Shown here: positions 1 to 11,707 of the stretch, piece after piece
Numbering within the stretch: position 1 is the stretch's first letter
How the letters are laid out: each line of letters begins with the position of its first letter
NCBI GenBank assembly: GCA_027405735.1
Contig: JAPEHQ010000004.1
Span: 2,232,001 to 2,296,000 of the forward strand
Reading direction: 5' to 3'
Source of the DNA: Mucor racemosus
Taxonomy: Eukaryota > Mucoromycota > Mucoromycetes > Mucorales > Mucoraceae
Length of the DNA stretch: 64,000 bases
Program-made: the position numbers and the translations under genes
Notes under the pieces: generated by a model
Told to the model about the DNA's origin: nothing
The model's database searches: none
What the model saw: the letters and a program-made list of their open reading frames with translations, nothing else

Positions 1-1599
1 AAGGTATTGCAATGATGGGTATTAAGTAAAGTCTAGATTATTTTTCATTCCCTACCAGGATATCTAGGTTTTGGATGGCTGTAAAGACTTTTTTATTTTT
101 TTATAAATTTTGTGAGAGCACTTTTTCTGTTATAGAAATCCATGAAGGGATGACAGGTATGCAAAACTAAAACCATAGGATAGTACTCATTAGCATCTAT
201 CTAACGAATTTTACCTCGTCAAAAAATATTGATTTTTGGTCGAGAAAATTGAGATTGAATGATTGATTTTTGGTGATACGAAAAAGAATTCATTTTGGAC
301 GAGGATATACAAGGATGAATTTTCGCCGACCAAAAAAAATGATCAAAAAAAAATAAAATCCCCACGAAAAATAGGGCTACAGCTACGAATAAATACTCAT
401 TCTGTAGATAATTTTGTTGCGCATAATGTGAAAATAAAATATTTTAGGGTTGCATTTGAATGAAGGGTACTTTTTGATCAAAAACCGTTAAAATTTGACA
501 TTAAATTTACTAGGGATTTTATGAGAAAAACATTTTCACAACCTACACCGATCGATTCAGAACTAAAAACTAAACCTAAAACTTTTAATACGCTAGTTCA
601 ACTTACTATGCATTTTGGTGAGTAATTAAACATACAAGGTTTTTTTTGGATTTTTTTGGATTTTTTTTCCATTTGAACACTTTTTGAATTCAAGCTCAGT
701 TACATGTGCATATCTAATTATACAATTTTATATAGTCATATTTAAAATCGGAGCGTGCCCCCATTTCAATAGATAATCAGGAAATGAAAAATGTAGGGCT
801 ATATTTGAGATGCTATAGAATCTTGCCAAAAGAGCTATTTCTATTCATGCTAATTTCTCAGCGAGTATAAAGGCTTCCAAAGTGAAACACTTGCTTTTAC
901 CCCGCTTAAAAACTCAACCTAAGATGCCAAATATCTCGAGATTTTAATAAGCTTGCACTTAAAAGTTACTAAGCAAAATCTTCTTGTTTTTCAATGTTTT
1001 ATTACATATTAAAGTTTCAGGGGTGGGTTTTTTTGGATGATTTTTGGATGATTTTTGGGCCCCTAAACCTTGTAATTATAAATCCTGTTTTGATTTGTTT
1101 TTTCTATTTTGTAGTTTTAACAATTTGGAGAATTTTCACGTTTCTCTACAAAATAAATCCAGATTCCAGAAAATGATATTCGTCTTGTAATCTTTACCAG
1201 TTGAAAGAAAAGATTCGAAATTTATTAATGAATAAAAATGGAATGGACCTGAAATTATAGCACTTTATTCAATTCAAGATAAATGGGGAATATGCTACAT
1301 TATGTACCTATTTATAAAGATGGGAAACCCTCCTTACAAATACGATATCAACTGAGATGTAAGCTGGGAATCACATGTAATGATCTATGATGTTGGATAA
1401 ATATTATGCTCAAAATGATATGCTAATGGTACGATTTTTAATATTAGAGATCGGTGAACATTGGTTGAAGGTAATTATTTAAAACGACCCAAGCTTTTTT
1501 ATGCAGCCGAGCTTTTTTCAAGGCTTGTTGAAGTTAGATGAGCTTTTTTTTATGTGTGGCTAAAGCTCGGCTCGTCCAAGGCTTGGCTCGTGTTTTATG

Positions 1600-1760
1600 A
1601 TTAGTTGAAGGAAGGTTGGTGTTCTTATTTGTAAATTAGATATTTATAAGGAAGATAAATAAGGATGTAAAGAGGGAAGAAAAACAGATAATTCTACAAG
1701 AAATTATGGAAAGATGTCCTTGTAGTATTTATAGGAACATTTGAGATGAATATTACTGCT
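1600..1760 (-). repeat. Repeat D copy 1, inverted relative to copy 2
   Basis: This stretch, starting at the shared block gttcttatttgtaaattag, matches the reverse complement of 61870-62020 over about 150 bp with several indels. In the orientation of the 61.9 kb copy it has a TATA-like ttatataaata followed by a short leader, so it could be the end of an LTR or of a non-autonomous element. No terminal repeats or target duplication were confirmed. Confidence 0.5.
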
Positions 1761-3487
1761 GTAAATTATTATACGTGGAATATATATATACTGTTGCAAG
1801 TGATTTTTCTAATTGTTTGACATGAGTTTTGTGGGCTGTGATTCATATAATGGTTGGTAGTAGTGGTGATGATAATAATGATTATCTGCCTTGTAATCAT
1901 TTTGAAAACCGCAATCGTATAAATGCTTATCTTGATGATAATTAGCCAGAGGAGGGCTATTGTTGTTCACTGGTGATTATAATCTTCCATGGGCTCCTGA
2001 AAGATTCTATCCTCATCTCTCTTCTTGGTAGCGATCCCAGGAGATGCATGTTTTTTTTAGAACCGCAAGATGTCTTTCTTAGCTTTGGATAATAATTCCT
2101 ACAATAAAAGTATTAACATGTATAGAAACATTAGAGTGGGAGTGTTGATTTTATCTTCATGATAATCAACTTTTCGAATACATCAGCCAATCTAGCAAGA
2201 TCCATGTTGTTATGCGGATTAAGGAAAATGCCCAATTCAAGCAACTGATATATTTGCGTGTGGTTGAGGTCCATAGAATACAACTTTGCCTTATGCTCTG
2301 ATCAAGTTCATAAATACAGCTAGTCAAATGCTAATTATATAGCATATCAAACCAACCTTCAATTAAAAGTCCTAGTATAGGTATATCAAAATCAAAGCCT
2401 GCACTTACAACTCAAACTTATTATATATACACACTAGACGAGATGAGATCCGATATTAAATCGAAAAGGTTTATGGGCATACCCACTATATAACGTATCC
2501 CTGTAATCACTTGATAGACTATTTGATGTTGCTAATTTTTTGGAGATGTGCAATACCGATTGCTTGATATAGTATATCTTCCGACAATGATAATCTAAGT
2601 GATCCACGCAAAGGATTTGTTAGTTCTTCCAATCTTTTTTGATGTGATCTACGATATCATTTCATTGCATGCGTTCGGCTTGTGGCACATGAATGGATTA
2701 ACAAACAATCAGTAATTGCCCTAAACGTTAATTCGTGTGACAAAAAACAGTGGAAAATCATAATGTACTATCAAAACCGATACTCTATCTGATACTCCAA
2801 TCAAATTAGAAAGTAATGAAATTGCCCTGCATTTCAAGAAAGTAGGTGTGTTATCCGACATCCAAAAATAGCCTAAAATGTGGATAAACATTTTAGATTC
2901 GTTTATATAGGTTTAGACAGCTTGCATTTGTACATAAAATCTTCGACTGAAAAGAATGACTGTATATCAAATCAGAAGAAAAAAAAGGAAACTCTTGTTA
3001 TAAATATTACGAAAATGAGTACCATATATCGATTGCATACATATTGCATCTTTTACATATCAATTTGAGGACTAATCGATAAGAGCAGTAAACAAGTACC
3101 CGGAATTATTTTTGCCATTCGGTTGCGGGGGGGGGTGTTAACAAAGTGCGGCATATTGACATGTTATCATCATCTCAGTGGTACAAAGATAGTGTTACAA
3201 TCTGTAAAGCTTACTAAGAATTGAACGAGCGAAAACGAGGCTTTTATAGGCTGATTCATGATAAAGATGTTATTCATCAAATTTAAATTAGTCTGGAATG
3301 TATTTGTAAATTACTATTCAATGGCGCTGAATGATAATGTATATATAAAAAAAAATTAGGTTTCAATATTACTAATTCATGTTGTGATATAATTCAACCC
3401 GTACTTTTTCCTGAAAGATTTTAGCCTGCCGCTTACATAAACATTGGAGTTTTTACAACAATCATACAAATAAGAAGTGCGTTTCTG

Positions 3488-3540
3488 TGTTCTCCTCTTT
3501 TTTTCTCTTCTTTTTTTCATACTTTTTTCTTTTTTTCATA
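3488..3540 (+). promoter_or_regulatory. Pyrimidine-rich tract upstream of G6PD
   Basis: A C/T-rich stretch with several runs of T ends about 45 bp before the G6PD start codon. CT-rich tracts next to the transcription start are common in highly expressed fungal housekeeping genes. The sequence shows only the composition; the role is inferred. Confidence 0.4.
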
Positions 3541-3583
3541 TATATCTTTGAAACCAAAAATCAGCAACATAAAATCATCAAAA

Positions 3584-5305
3584 ATGGATCCTATTGAACA
3601 AATGCGTCAACAAGTTTGTGAGGAACTTCACGGTTCTGTCACTATCGTTGGTAAGTTTCTTGTATATATAATGTCAAAGCGGTTATGGTTTTGCATATTA
3701 CGCGTTCACTTTCCTCATTTACATCAACGTTATAAATTAAACTTCCCGAATTATTAACCCATTTTCCCGTTTATGGTTATATAGTTTTGGGTGCCTCGGG
3801 TGATTTGGCAAAGAAAAAGACATTCCCTGCTCTCTTTGGTTTATTTAGAAACGGATTCTTGCCTGAAAGTACTAGAATTATTGGTTATGCTCGTACCAAG
3901 ATGGACCATGATCAATTCATTGATCGTGCTACTCATTTCATCAAGTCAAAGGGTTATGAACAGCAATTAGAGGAGTTCAAATCCATTTTGACCTACTTGC
4001 CTGGTCAGTATGATGATGATGAATCCTTTATCAATTTGGATAAGGCTATTCATCAAAGTGAAGAGGAACGTAAGATTGAAATTGGTAAAAGACATCGTGT
4101 CTTTTATATGGCATTGCCTCCTTCTGTCTTTATTCCTGTCGCCAAGGGTTTGAAGAACAATACTTATGCTAAGGAAGGTCTCAACCGTATTGTTGTTGAA
4201 AAGCCTTTCGGTGAAGACAGTGAATCTTCTGCTCATCTTGCAAAAGAATTAGGTGCTTGTTTCACTGAAGAAGAGGTAAATGTCTACCATGTTGGTTTTC
4301 TGCTGTAATATAATATCTAATCTATTTATAATATTTTCAGACTTTCCGTATTGATCATTACCTCGGTAAAGAAATGGTCAAGAATGTCATGATGGTTAGA
4401 TTTGCCAACATCTTTTTCTCTCAAATTTGGAACCGTTCCAACATTGATAATGTTCAAATTACATTCAAGGAACCTTTTGGTACCGAGGGACGTGGTGGCT
4501 ATTTCGATGAATTTGGTATCATCCGTGATGTCATGCAAAACCATTTGTTGCAAGTGTTATCTTTGATTGCCATGGAACGCCCTATTTCCACTGATGCCGA
4601 GGCAATTCGTGACGAAAAAGTCAAGGTACTCAAGTGTATTCCTCCAATTTCTATCAATGATGCTCTTCTCGGTCAATATGTTGCTGCTAATGGTAAGCCC
4701 AGTTACCTTGACGACGAGACCATCAAGAATAAGGATAGCTTAACCCCCACTTTTGCTGCTCTTGTTTTGTTTATTCAAAATGAACGTTGGGAAGGTGTTC
4801 CATTTGTTTTGAAGGCTGGTAAGGCTCTGAACGAGGCCAAGGTTGAGGTTCGCATTCAATTCCGTAATGTTGCTGGTTCTCTTTACAAGAATGCTGCTCG
4901 TAATGAACTTGTCATGCGTGTTCAACCTGATGAAGCTGTTTACATCAAATTCAATAACAAACAACCCGGTCTTTCTTATCAAACTATTCAAACTGAACTT
5001 GATTTGACTTATCATAGCCGTTACTCTGATTTAGCTATCCCTGATGCTTACGAATCTTTGATTTTAGATGTTTTAAGAAATGATCACAGTAACTTTGTCC
5101 GTGATGATGAATTGGACGCTGCTTGGAAGATCTTTACCCCATTGTTGCACAAGATTGATGCACATCACCAAGATATTAAATTGTCTAATTATGAATATGG
5201 TTCAAGAGGTCCCGCTGAGTTGGTTGACTTTATGAAAAAGTACGGTTATGATCGTTCTAATGCTAACTATAGCTGGCCAGTTCAAAGTGTTGCTCCCAAA
5301 AAAAA

Positions 5306-5309
<4 letters not shown>
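3584..5309 (+). CDS. ZWF1: Glucose-6-phosphate 1-dehydrogenase
   Basis: This enzyme oxidises glucose-6-phosphate with NADP+ to 6-phosphogluconolactone, the entry step of the oxidative pentose phosphate pathway and a main cytosolic NADPH source. Exons are 3584-3650, 3785-4275 and 4341-5309, joined in phase to give 508 residues, the normal family length. Visible motifs are the NADP-binding [10 protein letters not shown] (about residues 25-34), the EKPFG segment, the active-site motif RIDHYLGKE (189-197) created across the second splice junction, and the conserved block around [20 protein letters not shown]. The start is the first ATG and is preceded by AAA. Both introns are GT-AG (134 and 65 nt). 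The C-terminus ends in KKN, and a roughly 38-nt poly-A run follows the stop codon directly. Identity is secure; only UTR limits are unknown. Confidence 0.97.
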
Positions 5310-5348
<39 letters not shown>

Positions 5349-8023
5349 GCATATATTTCATATTAAAGCATGTAAAATAATATTTGTAAAATAAATTATT
5401 AAAAAAAAAGGCTGTGCATTATTTTTCGGTATAAATGAGGCACACATTGTGAAACATTTAAAATACGAGGCTTTTCATGAGAGTAAGTTGTGCATCTTCT
5501 CTTGTGATGTAGATATGTTAACCCTTGGGGATTGGTAAAAGGATTGAAATGAAAGCATACGCTCTACTTTTTTCATGGATAGAATATAATTTATTACCAC
5601 AGATTAAATCAGTATCAATCTTGTAAAATGATTAAAAAGCAGTGCAGAAAAGATGCAGATAATAACAAATGTTGTATTACTGCCACAAAAATAACTGTTT
5701 TAATATAAAACAAATTGAAATGTCCACATTTCTCATTACGTGTGTGTCAAATTAATGAAATTGAGTATTAAAACACAGACGCATATATGATACATGTCTT
5801 TAATAACGCATGATCTTAATGAGTACACTAAGATAATGGTTTTTAAGGTTATTTTATACATTTTTCATAATTAACTATGAATTGAATTTTATGCAATAAG
5901 CTGTTTTTAGGTTGTGCGGTTTTTTCGGTGAGACAATTCTATGTAAATTTTATTATTTGAAGTGAAATCTAAATCTTCACTCATCTCTTTTACTAAAGAT
6001 TATGGCTTAACAATGGTTTTTGGAGGAATTTGCAAACTGTGAATATGGATCACCGAAATCGGTGTTCAAATACAGTTTCATCACTGCAAAAGTCTTGCCT
6101 CCAAATTGTCAAATAACTCTTTATAAACATTCTGCTGTCTACTTAACAAAGCAAAGAAAAAGAAAAAAATATTAGTTTATATAGTATAGTAATTGATGAT
6201 TGTAGCTAATGTAAAATAAAATTGGTCGAGACATGATTTAAAATCCTTTAAATAGCCTTACACCAATTTTTTTTGCGTCTGCTAAGATTCGAAATTTAAC
6301 ATTTACTTGCAGAAAATTACCTTGATTATGATAGTTACTACTGAGATATTTAATAATTAAAACGAGCCCTCTCAAGGAGCTTTTAATACTTATAAACACA
6401 AGCGGTGGGTAGAGTCTGCTGCAGTGAAAAACTCGAATCATTTTTATGATTTATGCTGAATAACCTTCAATATTAAAATTCGGCCCACATTTGTAAGTAA
6501 CTTTCATGAAATTCGGTATCCCTTTCAAAAATTACCCTTTTCCCCCAGAAAAACAAGACTAATAATTGAATAATGTAAAGCAAAATTACAAACATTCATT
6601 GATCGAGAAAATCCGATGAAAATGATTAGTTATATGGAAAAAGTAGTTACTATAAGGTAGTTTTACAGCCTACATAAATATGCGAAATATTATGCTACTT
6701 CCCATAGGTATAAGTATTCCTCTCGCCTCAGAAGATAGCAATAACATGCACTCTTAGTTTTTCAAAATGCCGTATAATCTAAATATGAATCTTAATCAAA
6801 CATTAAATACATTTGATCATCATACTACAGGTCGTTAAAGAAGCATATATACTTGTATAAGCTAAAAAATATTTTCTATTACAAATAGTGCTAATCGGCA
6901 CTATTCCGATACTCAAGCAATTGACTAGTGTCATCTGATACCAGATTTTAATCGTAATGCAATCAAATTTCTGGGTGCGAATATGTAGAATTTGTATGTT
7001 ATACCCTTTAACAAATGCACACTAGAAACCTTATTTGGCTGTATTTTTAAGATTAAAAAATACCTTCATGTATTTTAACTAACAGAAAAGCATCTACTTA
7101 ATTTTACAAGCTACTATACCTCTTTTTTGTGTAGTGATAACTCTTTAAAGGTGATCTGATATCAATATAAGCGGCATTTGAACATTTCCTGTCATCATCA
7201 CCATCATCATCATCATCAATATCACCATTATCGTTCTTTTCTGGGAGTTGTTCAACATGCTATGTATATTACATATTGCGTATAGGCTCATTGTATTAGT
7301 GTTAATAATATATTTAATTATTATGCACTACGAATTAATAAAAACAAGATTAACATTTAAATAATTGATAAAACATTGGTATATAATGAAATTCAGGAAC
7401 CACATGTCATTTCATTATCTGCCTTTTTAAATCATGTTTAGTGTACCTTTACGCATATATATATATCATGCTTTTTCCTTTTTAGTCTTTGAATTTGAAT
7501 GCAAAACACCTTTGTAACTAAAGATATATATTATATTTCTCATGGTGCGTTTACAGCTGAGCCTTTTTGACCCCTCGAAAAAGAGATGTAGCCTTCAACT
7601 TGGCATGTTTAAGAATACTTTTCCAACTTTAAATCATGGCTAAATATTTCAAAGATGCATTAACAAAACGCTTTTACTATTTTTTCTTAATTTTAGTATT
7701 TTATTGACGTTGGACAAAGAAAATCTTGTAATGACAAAAAAAGGGAATGGAATGTGAAATGTTGTTGATACAAGATAAATATGGTAATTTTTTACAAGCA
7801 AACATGTTTATATTTCTAAGAATATATGACAGATAATTTAAAAAATGAGTGAAGTATTGGAAAAATGATTGTTTTTGTTCATAAAAAAGGGCAAATAAAT
7901 GTGGGGTATAATTATTTTTTGTTGTTTTTAGCTTAAATTGAAATTGACAGAAAGAAATAAGGGGGGAATTCATAGTGAAAAGTAAAATAAAGGGCATGTT
8001 TTTTTTGTTTGTTTATATTGTTC
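5310..8023. other. Intergenic region, no gene recognised
   Basis: The stretch opens with a roughly 38-nt A run right after the G6PD stop. It holds a short CAT/CATCAC microsatellite near 7195-7235 but no open frame with family character, no RNA gene and no recognisable element. It presumably contains the G6PD 3' UTR and the 3' UTR of the minus-strand gene ending at 8024. Confidence 0.5.
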
Positions 8024-9552
8024 CTAGAAATGCCATTTTGGTTTCTCGAGATCTTTACGTAAATGAGATGTGTGGCGAGGAGATGAAGCTCTTTTTTGTA
8101 ATTGCTGCTGAGGTGGAGGAGGAGGACTAAATGGTCTTGGGGATGTTACCATGATTGGAGGCGATGATTGGCGGGATAAATTTCTCGACATTTTAACACT
8201 GGATGTAGTTGAACCTCTTGATGATATTGAAGAAGCATCTGATACACGTCTGAAAGGAGACGATGATCTTCTTGTAGGTATACTGTTGTTGTTGCTACTG
8301 TTATGATGCATATCAACGATAGATGAAGGTGAAGTCTTTACTGTCAATTTATGTAATGTTTCTATTACATAATTTTAGCAAATGATTTTCTAGGTATTTA
8401 AAAATTACAAACCTTCAACATGAAATTGCTTTTCAGCGGAAAAATCGTTGTAATCTTGCAATACTTTTCCAGATTGCTTTGTCTTTTGAAGTAATGCAAC
8501 TTCTGCTTGTAAAATCAAACCTTCCAGCATTGATTTTATACGCTGAAATACTTGATCATTTTCAATTTCTTCGTCTTCTTGAACAATTGTATTTTCATCA
8601 TCATCAAATATAAACTAAATTGAGTGTAAATCCAAATGTACATATTATACTACATTATATACTTACATCTTCCACGTGTTTATCTGATACGGGTGTCAGG
8701 GGTCCTTCATTCCTGTAGAAAAAAAAAAAAAAGAATATATTACATGAGCCTACATGATATTTATTAATAATATCATTATTTACATTTGTAATCGTTTCTG
8801 CAGCTCGACAATCTGTGATGTTTGTTGTCGCAGTTTGGCTTCCAAAGTAGTATTTAATACCAACAATGATGCTTTCTCAATTTCGAGATCGGCAATCTGT
8901 ATAGAAATATAAATATAAATGAAAAACAATAGATAAACACTAGATTTCTTACCTTTCGGCTTGCTCTTGCTTCATCTAACCATGAACTTTCTTCTGCGAC
9001 ATTACTACCTTTATTGACAAATTCTCCTTTACCATTCATGATTGTGCCATGTTTGATTTTAGCGACTATTTTCACTACTGGTTCTTCTTGTTCATCATCG
9101 TCTTCATCATCGTCTTCTTCTTCTTCTTCTTCTTCTTCATCAGTCTCATCTAATCCATCAATGCTACTATTTAAATCATCTTCATCATCTTCATCATCGT
9201 CGTCATCATCTTCTTCTTGTTGATCATTTTCTTGAGATGAAAGTGATAATGCGGAGAAAAATGTCGATTTTGACAAGTTGGAATTACTTCTAGGTCTTTG
9301 TAAGAATCGATGAGGATTTACACCTACGGTATTTGTCGATTTAAATGAAGCCCAATTATTCTGAAAATAGTTGAAATTTGAGGGATTTACGATTGTGGGG
9401 TTATTTGAGAATGAATTGTTTGATATTGTAGATGGTGAAGAAGAAGAAGAAGCAGTTGATGAAGAGTAGGATGAATCATGTCGTTGTATTAAAGGAGAAG
9501 AAGGTCTTATGATGTTTAAAGCCTTTGGGAAATGTAATTCTTTTACTGACAT
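8024..9552 (-). CDS. Acidic, Ser-rich coiled-coil protein of unknown function
   Basis: I do not recognise a named family. Five exons (9552-8953, 8896-8784, 8712-8667, 8614-8413, 8340-8024) join in phase to give 425 residues. The N-terminal third is Ser/Asn-rich. Residues about 105-150 form a long Asp/Glu tract. After a WLDEARASRK motif a coiled coil follows (IADLEIEKASLLVLNTTLEA, then a Gln/Lys-rich stretch), then a second helical segment near RIKSMLEGLILQAEVALLQK. The tail is Ser/Arg/Pro-rich, which suggests phosphorylation. There is no signal peptide or membrane segment. The tandem acidic tract could bind histones or other basic partners, but that is a guess. The gene lies 215 bp downstream of SWC4 on the same strand. 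An (aaaat)n run and an A tract lie just upstream of its start. Confidence 0.8.
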
Positions 9553-9767
9553 GTACTGTGTATATAAAAATGAAATAAAATAAAATAAAATAAAATAAAA
9601 TAAATAAAAAAAAAAAAAAAAAAAAAAAAGTAGAGAAAGAAAGAAAGGGAAAATATATAAAAGAAAAACTCTTTAAAAGCTAATTCCTTTTTTTTTATTA
9701 TTACTTTGTGATACTATGAAATTATATCAAGTGCACATAAACAGCTTGAATATAAACAAATACCACT

Positions 9768-11518
9768 TTATTTCCTTCTTTTCTCTCTATGTCCACTGGC
9801 TGATCCTGCATTACTACCAGATCGTTTCTATGTATTATTTTACTTAGCATACACACATTTTCATAAAAAAAAAAAAAAAAAAAACTTCCATTTGAGTTAC
9901 CTTAACCTTGTGTTCAACTTCAGTTTTGTCTACTACTTTCTTGAGTTCAAACATGCTCAAGATTGAATTTTGTAAATGTTCAAATTTACTACAAATTTGC
10001 TGAGTAGGCATAATAGGTCTTGGGCCTGGTTTGAAGCATTAGCTGATCTTTCTAAAAAAATGCAAATGTTTTTTATACATTACCAATCCCTAATTCTTCC
10101 AATACCTTAATCACCTTTGCTTGCATAGTAGGCTTAACAATTGGTAGTTTCTGGCTTCGAATATAAACACCTGGTGTAAGTTTCTCTTTCTTATTTTCAT
10201 GAGTATCAACTAAAGAAGGAAAAAGTTAGATTAATTCAATTAATTTTTGTGTTTCCTTGAGAAAATCATATAAACTTACTATCCATAAGATGGTGAGATG
10301 ATGCGCTTGATAATTTACGTCCTTTCTTGTTATCATCATGAATCGACTTTTTCTTTTTCTATTGCGATATTATGTCATTTTAGTCAAAAAAATCATTCGA
10401 TTTGGAATACATTCTTGAAAAAAAAAAAAAAAAAAAAAAAAACTAACCTTTAAATCGCTTCCTCCTGCTGTACCACCGGTGATTCCGATTCCTCCGGGTG
10501 AAGATGATGATGATATACCTGAGCTGTTCAATTGATGTGGAGTATTGGGTGTTGATGGCATTTGTTGAATCTGTTCCAATTGGAGTGAGTTTAATAAACT
10601 CTCTCTCTCTTTGGATAATTTAGCTTCATTTTGTTCAATACGTTTGGCTTCAACAAATAATGCTTCTTCTTCTTCAACTTGTTCTTTTGTACGATTAAAT
10701 AACATGATTAATGCATTCTTTCTTTCTACTTCTCTATTTTTATCAAAATTATATTGTTGTGCTAATGATTGTCGATCTGATATGTATTCTCCAGATAGAT
10801 ATTTTCCTTGTAAAATCAGTTTTCTATAAACTGAATAGTATCTGTCTTTTAGATCTTCCATTGTTCTTGCTTTGTTGAATTGATATCTATCCTCAATAAC
10901 TGGAAATCGAAGGTCATATTGTTTACATAAATCAAACAAATAATCTGTTTCCTCTTTGCTCCAATCTGTATCTGTCAAATATTTCTCGTAATCTTCATCT
11001 GAATAATCAATAATATCGATTACTTTATTGAATTTCGCAAACGAATAGTCTAGTGTATAATAGTTAATCATCGTATCTAGTCTATGTATATACAGCATAT
11101 TATTTACCCTCATTCGATTCACTAGATTTGACCCAATGATTCAAGACTAAATCATCTGCTCTAGCAGGGTTGGTAAAAGGTTGATATGTCCTAAATAGAT
11201 AAACACATTAGACACATAAATCATAATATAAATCCAAGAAATATAGTTACCATGGTGTTGCCTTCTTTTTCGTCTGATATTTTGCTTTATACGTTGGTTT
11301 AACAAATGCAACTGGCGGAGCACCACCTATCAACGAATATAACTCTCGACTTATACCATCTATATCAACAATTCATTTAGGAAAACAGCTTCTTTTTTCT
11401 AAGCGTGTATTCAAGATATCTTACCAGGTCTTTTTTCTGTAACAGTTTTTTGTTTCTTTTGGGCTGGTTCTGAAGCAGCACCAATCTGTAAAATATCGCG
11501 AATATCTGAACTACTCAT
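9768..11518 (-). CDS. SWC4: SWR1/NuA4 chromatin complex subunit SWC4 (DMAP1 family)
   Basis: SWC4/DMAP1 is a shared nuclear subunit of the SWR1 remodeller (H2A.Z deposition) and the NuA4 histone acetyltransferase. Eight exons (11518-11425, 11359-11251, 11190-11108, 11049-10448, 10358-10280, 10209-10084, 10025-9901, 9827-9768) join in phase to 425 residues, close to the 467-476 of human and yeast homologues. Family signatures in order: RPDGISRELYSLIGGAPP near residue 30, ATPWTYQPFTNPARADDL, then LNHWVK, DYSFAKFNKVIDI, and a SANT-like domain (TDWSKEETDYLFDLCKQYDL through RTMEDLKDRYYSVYRKL). A helical C-terminal region includes ELGIGPRPIMPT and a lysine/arginine tail. It is divergently transcribed from SEC39 across 189 bp, so the two probably share a promoter region. 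The exon-7 acceptor was chosen because the nearer AG would put a stop in frame. Confidence 0.93.
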
Positions 11519-11707
11519 TAATGTTGTATTGAATAAACAATTTTTTTTTCTTTGTCAATTTGAATAATAATAATAACAACATTGTATCGCAACCAGACAC
11601 TTTCCAAAGAGTCACATTGAAATGCGGCTATTTAATAACACTGTATTAAATCCAACATTGATATCATATAAAACCCTCCAATGCTTCTCTTTTAAACGAT
11701 TAAAACC
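11519..11707. promoter_or_regulatory. Shared divergent promoter region SWC4/SEC39
   Basis: The two start codons face away from each other across 189 bp. A TATA-like catataaaa (11665-11673) lies about 35-43 bp before the SEC39 ATG. No other site was identified. Confidence 0.45.

Larger units (their letters stand above)
1..3583. other. Gene-free region with degenerate repeat remnants
   Basis: No convincing coding exon was found; the open frames here are short, low-complexity and match no family I recognise. Positions about 200-1100 look like a very old relative of repeat A: a stretch near 585-620 resembles the part of repeat A near 30975-31010 (both contain taatacgctag). Positions 1600-1760 match the reverse complement of 61870-62020. 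A G9-10 run lies near 3126. A pyrimidine-rich tract at 3488-3540 directly precedes the G6PD gene and is probably part of its promoter or 5' UTR. Confidence 0.5.

Noticed and set aside
9014..9223. Plus-strand poly-Ser frame
   Set aside because: Antisense of the Asp/Glu tract in the minus-strand acidic protein.
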